Source: Pseudomonas asgharzadehiana
GTDB taxonomy: Bacteria; Pseudomonadota; Gammaproteobacteria; Pseudomonadales; Pseudomonadaceae
Direction of reading: 5' to 3'
Length of the DNA stretch: 64,000 nt
NCBI RefSeq assembly: GCF_019139815.1
Contig: NZ_CP077079.1
Coordinates: 5,215,001-5,279,000 of the forward strand
Shown: one piece after another, positions 57,101 through 64,000 of the stretch
Numbering within the stretch: position 1 is the first letter of the stretch
Layout: each line of letters opens with the position of its first letter
The notes under the pieces: generated by a model
What the model was told of the DNA's origin: nothing
What the model saw: the letters and a program-made list of their open reading frames with translations, nothing else
Database searches by the model: none
Program-made: the position numbers and the translations under genes

Positions 57101-59931
57101 TCGAACGCGTCGCCCCGCTCATGGACTTGCGCCACGAGCTGTACAACATGAAGCTGCAACGCCGCATTGATGATGTGTTCGCCACCACCCATAACCGCAC
57201 ACAGATGATCATGGGGATTGTGTGGACCTGCGTTGAATGGGTCGTGGCGGTCGCGACCGCGCCCTTTCCAGTCCTGAGCCTGGGCACGGGCCTGCTGCTG
57301 GCCTTCAAGGACGCCATGTTGGCACTGGAGGCTTACGTTCAAGGCGATAACGATGCCGCCCTGCAACACCTGATCGGTTACTTGCTCAACGCAGGCGGCG
57401 CCTTGTTCACCGACCTGCGCCCCGCCCTCGGCTCGATCAAGGCGTTCAGCAAGCGCATACGCCCAAGCTTGCAAGGTACGCCTGCCAGCCAGGCCATCGC
57501 GCAGACGCGTTCTCTGCAAACCCCACTCCCATCACGCGAACACATGCAGCCGGTGCTGTTCCGTGGCGATTGGTACTGGGCGCCCGCCACGCCCGATCCG
57601 TTGGGGCGCTTCCTGTTGTTTCGCCTTGACCCCGCCAGCGGCCAGTTGCGTTCAACCGCACGACTGGTGGAAAAAACCACAGACGGTTGGCGACGTTCAG
57701 GCGTCGTGGGGGGCGCGCCCAAATATGAAAAACTGCCCGACACATACAACGCACTCAAGCCTTATGAAATCGATGCGCACCATTGGCGGGATGTCGAGCG
57801 CCTGCTCAAGCCGGACTTCAGGCGCTCACTGATCAGCGATGACCCGGTGCTTCCACGCCTGTATTTCGTCGACAAACATCGTGAACACATGGCACCCATT
57901 CATCAGGCGTACCTCAAGCAGGTCGACACGTTGAGCCGAGACGCCGAAGCGTTTTTCTCCGCCTCCAGGCCCAGCGTTGCGCGCCCTTCATTGCCGCCAC
58001 TGGCCAGCGACGCCGCGCACCCGCAGATCCTTGATGCGCTGTTCAAACACAGCGACGGGTTGGTGCTCGGCGAGGTGAGCGAGTCGATCGCCAGCAAGCA
58101 GTTCCTGATCGATAACATGGGCGTGCTGGCCCGTCAGGGCGTCAAGCGCCTGTACATCGAACACCTGCCTAACGACGTGTTCCGCGAGAAGCTGCATAAA
58201 CTCAACACCAAGGGTTCATCCCGGCATATCGAAAAACACCTGGGCAGCGTGGACCGTACCTTCAACCTCGCCGGCGGGTCTGCGCCGTCCTACCTGAACC
58301 TGATGAAAACGGCCCGCAAGCACGGCATTGAACTCAAGGCCCTCGACGCCGCGACCTCTTATGACTTGACCCACGCCTTCCATATCATCGAAAACGCCAA
58401 GGCCCCGCCACGCGCCAACGCCCTGCGCAATTTCTATTCACATAAAGCGATCAGCGCCGATCTGGCCGACCAGCCGGGAACACGCTGGGTGGCGCTGGTG
58501 GAACACAGCCGTGTACGCACCTCGGAGCAAATCCCCGGGCTGGCCGATTTGAACAACGCCATTGGCCTGCGTATCGACGACGTCGCCACGGACTCGGCGG
58601 TGGGCATCTGGAGCGACCCGGTGGATTTCAGGCTGAGGCTGAAAACCACTTACCAACCAGCCGCCCGCCCCCCTTCGCCGACGCTGCCGCCGCCCCTTGT
58701 GCCGACCGTGGCTGCGTTACCCGAGCCGGCCCACTTCAACACATTCGATGTTGCCCCAGCCCTCAGGGAACAACTGCGCAAACTGCAGATGATGCGCAGA
58801 GGCCTGGACTCAAACTACACGCTGGCGCTTCCTGAAGCGCAAGCGGCTTACACCGCCTTTATCGAAACCCGGCGGCGCCTTCTCACCACCGCCGATGAGT
58901 TCTTCAGTGATTACACGGCGCCTGCCAGGCCCTCGCTACCCGACCCAACGTTGCTGCGCACGGAAAAAGACTTTATCGAGCAGGCGTACGCTTATTCCTC
59001 GGGCTTGGTGATCGGCGAAGCCCATGCTTCGGAATCGGCCAAGAAATTCTTCATAGAGCACATGGCCGACCTGAAAAAACAGGGCGTTCAAACCCTCTAC
59101 TTCGAGCACTTGCAAACCGATTTGCACCAGCTCGAGCTCAGCGCCTTCAACCAGACAGCAACACTGGCCGACAGCCTCAAAGCATTTGTGCAAAGCCAAG
59201 ACCTGGGGCAGATGCGTTTTTACGATGGCAAGACCGTCAACTACACCGGCCCGTACACCTACACCAACGTGTTGCAGGCGGCCAACAAGTACGGGATTCG
59301 CGTGCAGGCCATTGACTGCGCGGCGAGCTATAACCTCAAAGGGCTCAAACGCAGCTCGGCGCCACTCGGCGACCCGGATGCCCTACGCAACGTGATGTTC
59401 AGCTACTTCGCATCGCGCGTGATAGCGGCCGACCAGGCCGCGCGCGGTGCGCACAAGTGGGTGGCGTTCGTGGGCTCCGCGCATACCGATACTTACCTCG
59501 GCATCCCGGGCCTGGCGCCGATACACGGCGTATTGAGTTTGCACATACGCGACAGCGCCACCCACCTCGCAAAAGGTATTGAGCCGGGTAGTTGGCAGGT
59601 ATTCAGCGAAACCAAATGGCGTGCCTTGCGCAGTGACTTCGTACTGAATATGGGCTTTGAGCGTATAAAAGCCCCTGAGCCGTTCGTGCCGTTGGACCGC
59701 TCGCGGTTGAGGGACACCGGCCATTTCCTGATTGAGCGCCCCACGCCTGAGCAAACCAACCTTCTGCACAAATCCAACAGCGGTCAGGTGGTCTCCACGC
59801 CCATCCAGATGGATGACACCGGGCACTTTTTCATTGACCGCTGGGAGGCGCTCAAAGATCAGCGCTTCCTGTCGCAGGACAGCCTGATTCATGCACTGAG
59901 GTTCGTCATACAACTGACACCCGCACCGTAA
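54184..59931 (+). CDS. Large dermonecrotic-toxin-family protein with two tandem Tiki/ChaN-like domains
   Basis: A 1915-residue protein with an N-terminal region (about 1-900) of the DUF6543 dermonecrotic-toxin type, a hydrophobic stretch at about 1008-1065 that could insert into membranes, and two related C-terminal domains (about 1255-1490 and 1580-1830). Both copies contain GLVxGE...IEHL/FEHL and IPGL segments resembling the Tiki/ChaN/EreA fold, also reported for the C2 region of Pasteurella toxin. Copy 2 has His1614 (GEAH) and His1767 (GSAHT); copy 1 reads Ser1299 and Arg1443 there. AAGGAG precedes ATG 54184. There is no obvious signal peptide; the secretion route and target are unknown. 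Confidence 0.82.
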   Translation: MTPTPLDRPPTFQEIRNDLGQISDYLLQGAPIKAQAKPEELVELERLNQALKTHNQTLLHSARALYQPVENSDLQTAQGKALITRLKAELNPALKELDERTQIENKSRKTYLTFEAGILALEHEAKLLAKDRLLHPDWSTTIQNISLGPDARPGLYALTFTYQDTRVEVAGAFVLTEKPTPVVTNLSGDANVGPLLLFLPSRGLEAFDSLAQLDTWLQHAVHSASLRPAFADCLAQQYQALSVAGIWPLALEKIDDAPLFEHLYNARISKRTQDIERALSLIDNPEHSARQLYQYLDKAVGAALPTYDQRLEMRAQALLERSLRYSAPDWYRSADTARRTSLAEHVQHYNQARQALAEFFGPAASPQALAHYQLIEQLDVDLDIQDLDPDQLIVTTQRHVPQVGAYEHKKSLTDLALRGLHTGDENPGSAFLEKTTLSYAGDPLPERYQDLTPRYLAQLLKTVQPRMAFTQLQREIHGRPGLKEAIQHMLDQRINCLAYAALLQQHISEPDYQLIQNLRLGNDPSLSASTLSLHGAQLQDLWVLRQVDSNGKPIRLLLCTPSAPRPEQFMAFDSEIACQTHVLSWSRNSGSAAGKTMSDYLLERVALRFREAMAKTLMGLSFKPHEQEYKEVTFDTPCSHADCLASMAAHFIATQLDDHDSSTAPWYRSTTAANRSKLLTLADDAEGALRTYNADPQSDNAFAGFKAYVHQQAKTALNRLLGRRQNDVDPDKVWAYYPKHFVTSTPAPVNYTTLYRDGYDDSIGFLNEAFAESASFKGPEGIDLSPLTAQKVAASVRGTWIGERYINQVRAKLQNANSPGYDKRREATLAITQLQMRNAALECQLNGHISSMDLAWLEAAIQSMGDKSAAVRQQYKIHRLVIDGDWIIDTLLFSHADNPVLLYTPKAPDHIVFREARLFNHTLKTISGMVGYLTKRAPIQSQARVGQFLKNAREQLPEHINRTTPSAPRYDSLERVAPLMDLRHELYNMKLQRRIDDVFATTHNRTQMIMGIVWTCVEWVVAVATAPFPVLSLGTGLLLAFKDAMLALEAYVQGDNDAALQHLIGYLLNAGGALFTDLRPALGSIKAFSKRIRPSLQGTPASQAIAQTRSLQTPLPSREHMQPVLFRGDWYWAPATPDPLGRFLLFRLDPASGQLRSTARLVEKTTDGWRRSGVVGGAPKYEKLPDTYNALKPYEIDAHHWRDVERLLKPDFRRSLISDDPVLPRLYFVDKHREHMAPIHQAYLKQVDTLSRDAEAFFSASRPSVARPSLPPLASDAAHPQILDALFKHSDGLVLGEVSESIASKQFLIDNMGVLARQGVKRLYIEHLPNDVFREKLHKLNTKGSSRHIEKHLGSVDRTFNLAGGSAPSYLNLMKTARKHGIELKALDAATSYDLTHAFHIIENAKAPPRANALRNFYSHKAISADLADQPGTRWVALVEHSRVRTSEQIPGLADLNNAIGLRIDDVATDSAVGIWSDPVDFRLRLKTTYQPAARPPSPTLPPPLVPTVAALPEPAHFNTFDVAPALREQLRKLQMMRRGLDSNYTLALPEAQAAYTAFIETRRRLLTTADEFFSDYTAPARPSLPDPTLLRTEKDFIEQAYAYSSGLVIGEAHASESAKKFFIEHMADLKKQGVQTLYFEHLQTDLHQLELSAFNQTATLADSLKAFVQSQDLGQMRFYDGKTVNYTGPYTYTNVLQAANKYGIRVQAIDCAASYNLKGLKRSSAPLGDPDALRNVMFSYFASRVIAADQAARGAHKWVAFVGSAHTDTYLGIPGLAPIHGVLSLHIRDSATHLAKGIEPGSWQVFSETKWRALRSDFVLNMGFERIKAPEPFVPLDRSRLRDTGHFLIERPTPEQTNLLHKSNSGQVVSTPIQMDDTGHFFIDRWEALKDQRFLSQDSLIHALRFVIQLTPAP

Positions 59932-59943
59932 CCGCCCCTCATT

Positions 59944-59967
59944 GATTGCCTCCACCCGGAGGCAATC
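59944..59967 (+). terminator. Hairpin after the toxin gene
   Basis: GATTGCCTCC, ACCC loop, GGAGGCAATC, then TTACCC. A perfect ten-base stem 12 bases past the stop; the T-tract is weak. Confidence 0.6.
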
Positions 59968-60123
59968 TTACCCATTCGTCGGGGGCCACCCCTGCGCGGC
60001 TAAAAAATTACTACAGCTCAAGATTTTGCGGCCGATACGGGCGTACACCTTTGTGTGCTGGCATCAAGAACAAAAACTTCCAGCTCCAGAAAACAAATCG
60101 ACTGCGTGCCTGGAGGCATAGTA

Positions 60124-62043
60124 ATGAACAGCTGGTTCGGTAACATCAGCGTCAACCTCAAACTGGGCCTGGGTTTTGGCCTGGTGCTCGTCCTCACCTC
60201 GATCCTGGCCCTTACCGGCTGGACCAGCCTGGGCGGCCTGATCGACCGCAGCAACTGGATGAGCGACATCACCCAGCTCAATGCGTCGCTGACCAAACTG
60301 CGTATCGTGCGCTTGCAATACATGCTGGCCAACGGCGACGAAGCCGTGGCCCAAAACGTACAGACCAGCCTCGACGCCTTTGCCGCCCAGCAACAGAAAC
60401 TGCTCGACAGTTTCAAGAGCCCGGAAAACGTCAAGCTGCTCAACGAACAGAAAGCGATCATCACCGCCTACCAGCAGTCCCTGAACAAAATGCGCGAGGC
60501 TTACCGTAACGGCAACGCCTCTCGCCAGGTGATGGGCGACAAGGCCGACATCGCCAACGCCCAGATCAACGCACTGGATGCCACGGTGCAGCAGATGCCA
60601 GACAGCCCGGAACGCTTCGCTCAGTTCCAGGCCGTGACCAATGCCAAATTCGAATTCCTGTCGGCCCGCTACGAAGTGCGTGGCTATACCGCTAACGTCA
60701 ACCCCGACACCGAAGCCCGCGCTGCCGCGCAGATCGAAAAAACCATCGCTGGCCTGAAAGACCTCGGCAGCGCCTTCGGCGCCAGCCAGCAAAGCGCACT
60801 GAGCGCGTTGGAAACCGCCCTGGGCGCGTACCGCACCGCCGTGCAGAACTACAAGGCGGCCAACGCCAACATCGTCGCCGCCCGTGCCGAAATGACTACT
60901 CAAGGCGCAGACATCGTCACCATCAGCGACAAGCTCTACGAGATCCAGCTCAACCGCCGCGACGCCGAAAGCGCCCAGGCCCGCAGCCTGCAATTGACCA
61001 GCACCTTGCTGGCCCTGCTGGTTGGCATCATCGCTGCCCTGGTTATCACCCGCCAAATCACCCGCCCATTGCAAGACACCCTGGCCGTGGTCGAGCGGAT
61101 TGCCTCGGGCGATCTGAGCCACAACATCCAAGTCACCCGCCGCGATGAACTGGGTGTGTTGCAACAAGGCATCCAGCGCATGGGCAGCACCTTGCGTGAA
61201 CTGATCAGCGGGATTCGCGACGGCGTGACGCAAATCGCCAGCGCCGCCGAAGAGTTATCGGCCGTGACCGAGCAAACCAGCGCCGGCGTCAACAGCCAGA
61301 AGATCGAGACCGATCAAGTCGCCACCGCGATGCATGAAATGACCGCCACGGTGCAGGAAGTAGCGCGCAACGCCGAACAGGCTTCGCTGGCGGCGGCGGA
61401 TGCCGACGGCCAAGCGCGTGCAGGCGACAAGGTGGTGGCCGAAGCGATCGCCCAGATCGAGCGCCTGGCCGCCGAAGTGGCGCGCTCCACAGACGCCATG
61501 AGCCATCTGCAACAAGAGAGCAATAAGATCGGCAGCGTGATGGATGTGATCAAGGCCGTGGCCGAACAGACCAACCTGCTGGCGCTCAATGCGGCGATCG
61601 AAGCGGCGCGTGCCGGTGAAGCCGGCCGTGGGTTTGCGGTAGTGGCCGACGAAGTGCGGGGCCTGGCGCAGCGCACGCAGAAGTCCACCGAAGAAATCGA
61701 AGGCCTGGTCGCCGGCTTGCAGAACGGCACCCAGCAAGTGGCCAACGTGATGAACAACAGCCGCAGCCTCACCGACAGTAGCGTTGAGCTGACGCGCAAG
61801 GCCGGTGTATCGCTGGAGAACATCACCCGTACCGTCTCGAACATCCAGTCAATGAACCAGCAGATCGCCGCCGCGGCCGAACAGCAAAGTGCCGTGGCCG
61901 AAGAGATCAGCCGCAGCATCGTGAATGTGCGCGATGTGTCGGAGCAGACGGCCACGGCGAGTGATGAGACCGCCAAGTCGAGTGTGGAACTGGCACGCTT
62001 GGGTAGCCAGTTGCAGCAGATGGTCAGCCACTTCCGCGTTTAA
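60124..62043 (+). CDS. Methyl-accepting chemotaxis protein, McpS-like HBM sensor
   Basis: A 639-residue chemoreceptor: TM1 (about 10-32), a long helical periplasmic ligand domain (about 33-285), TM2 (about 290-311), HAMP (about 312-364) and a cytoplasmic signalling domain with the tip sequence [20 protein letters not shown]. The start ([17 protein letters not shown]) and the MSDITQLN region resemble P. putida McpS, whose helical bimodular domain binds TCA-cycle acids, so an organic-acid ligand is likely. GGAGG precedes ATG 60124. No CheR-binding pentapeptide is seen at the end. Confidence 0.92.
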   Translation: MNSWFGNISVNLKLGLGFGLVLVLTSILALTGWTSLGGLIDRSNWMSDITQLNASLTKLRIVRLQYMLANGDEAVAQNVQTSLDAFAAQQQKLLDSFKSPENVKLLNEQKAIITAYQQSLNKMREAYRNGNASRQVMGDKADIANAQINALDATVQQMPDSPERFAQFQAVTNAKFEFLSARYEVRGYTANVNPDTEARAAAQIEKTIAGLKDLGSAFGASQQSALSALETALGAYRTAVQNYKAANANIVAARAEMTTQGADIVTISDKLYEIQLNRRDAESAQARSLQLTSTLLALLVGIIAALVITRQITRPLQDTLAVVERIASGDLSHNIQVTRRDELGVLQQGIQRMGSTLRELISGIRDGVTQIASAAEELSAVTEQTSAGVNSQKIETDQVATAMHEMTATVQEVARNAEQASLAAADADGQARAGDKVVAEAIAQIERLAAEVARSTDAMSHLQQESNKIGSVMDVIKAVAEQTNLLALNAAIEAARAGEAGRGFAVVADEVRGLAQRTQKSTEEIEGLVAGLQNGTQQVANVMNNSRSLTDSSVELTRKAGVSLENITRTVSNIQSMNQQIAAAAEQQSAVAEEISRSIVNVRDVSEQTATASDETAKSSVELARLGSQLQQMVSHFRV

Positions 62044-62058
62044 ACCCGGCCAATCACC

Positions 62059-62086
62059 GTGGCGAGGGAGCTTGTTCCCTCGCCAC
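62059..62086. repeat. REP-like palindrome
   Basis: GTGGCGAGGGA and TTCCCTCGCCAC surround a short loop, between the convergent chemoreceptor and glyoxalase-fold genes. Confidence 0.75.
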
Positions 62087-62116
62087 CGCCGTTAACTGAC
62101 CGGCATTACCTGCCGC

Positions 62117-62497
62117 TCAGCCCTCGCCTTCCTCGACAAACACCACCCGATTGCCAAATGGGTCCTTGATGCTCATCTCCCGCGAGCCCCAGGGCGTTTG
62201 CTCAACCCCAGGCTTGGCGTAACGGTAGCTCTTGCCCTGCAATTGCTGCTGGTACACATCCACGCCTTGCGCCTGAATCCGCACCGCCGCACCCGGTGAG
62301 GCATCGCCATGGTGCTCGGACAGATGCAGCACGCACTCCCCCAACGACACCTGCAGATACAACGGGAAGTTCGCCTCGAAACGATGCTGCCAATCAACCT
62401 TGAACCCGAGGAAGTCCACGTAGAACTCCAGCGCCTTGGCTTCGTCGAATATGCGCAAAATCGGAACGACTTTCCCGCACTGCACAGGCTGCTCCAT
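62117..62497 (-). CDS. Glyoxalase/bleomycin-resistance-fold protein
   Basis: A 126-residue vicinal-oxygen-chelate protein: IFDEAKALEFYVDFLGFKVDW and IKDPFGNRVVFVEE are typical. Possible roles are metabolite binding or drug sequestration; the C-terminal residues resemble bleomycin-binding proteins. It is probably a single gene and unrelated to the toxins. Confidence 0.85.
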   Translation of the reverse strand: MEQPVQCGKVVPILRIFDEAKALEFYVDFLGFKVDWQHRFEANFPLYLQVSLGECVLHLSEHHGDASPGAAVRIQAQGVDVYQQQLQGKSYRYAKPGVEQTPWGSREMSIKDPFGNRVVFVEEGEG

Positions 62498-62573
62498 GAC
62501 GTCAGTACTCCCTATTGATGGACCGCCACACTAACCGAGAAACAGGCGTGTGTGAACGTCAGGCCAGGCGCGC

Positions 62574-64000
<1,427 letters not shown>

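Noticed and set aside
56002..57519. 505-codon minus-strand open frame inside the large toxin gene
   Set aside because: The plus-strand toxin frame is continuous and motif-bearing; the opposite frame is rich in His/Gln/Val shadow composition.

Overview
The window is about 64 kb of a GC-rich Pseudomonas chromosome, most likely from the P. fluorescens group. The evidence is gene content and local order: rplU-rpmA-obgE-proB next to ispB, a cyoABCDE operon, a folM-folE-folX pterin block, a short-LOV photoreceptor next to a class II LitR-type regulator, bphO-bphP, an McpS-like chemoreceptor, and many P. fluorescens-type palindromic REP elements in intergenic gaps. I saw no tRNA, rRNA, CRISPR array, insertion sequence or prophage. 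Both ends cut a gene.

Layout. 1-7.2 kb: a truncated cytochrome c, a lone receiver protein, heme oxygenase plus bacteriophytochrome (red/far-red sensing), a PhoD-like phosphoesterase and a PAS-GGDEF diguanylate cyclase. 7.2-10.6 kb: an orphan amino-acid binding protein, a class III aminotransferase and an unknown protein. 10.6-15.8 kb: a Tat-exported PLP aminotransferase (PtaA-like), an SHMT-like PLP enzyme that has lost key serine hydroxymethyltransferase residues, an XRE/LexA-fold regulator overlapping a VUT (queuosine-precursor) transporter with an extra N-terminal domain, and an E. coli-type queC. This is my main candidate for an undescribed system. 15.8-22 kb: the cytochrome bo3 oxidase operon and dsbB. 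22-25 kb: divergent hmp/norR nitric-oxide defence with NorR sites between them. 25-36 kb: an EamA exporter with its AraC regulator, then a minus-strand block (class II aldolase, alpha/beta hydrolase, SDR, DUF1302, DUF1329, MalT-like LuxR regulator) that looks like one uncharacterised lipid/ester-related unit, interrupted by a likely small plus-strand RNA.

36-42 kb: a MioC-like flavodoxin, short LOV protein, hypothetical protein, class II LitR-type regulator, and the divergent ABM-folM-folE-folX-DUF1244-hopJ operon. This looks like blue-light control of tetrahydromonapterin synthesis. 42-54 kb is mostly housekeeping: trxB, cysZ, a glycosyltransferase, an Old Yellow Enzyme, a glutathione peroxidase, creA, proB, obgE, rpmA, rplU, ispB, yjdM, a Fur-box gene and fklB.

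54-64 kb: a 1915-residue dermonecrotic-toxin-family protein with two tandem Tiki/ChaN-like domains, the first of which lacks its histidines; an McpS-like chemoreceptor; a glyoxalase-fold protein; and, on the opposite strand running off the right edge, the C-terminal part of a second polymorphic toxin with a Ser-Pro-Ala/Asp repeat linker and a possible ADP-ribosyltransferase end. Functions are assigned by recognising motifs by eye; no database search was run.
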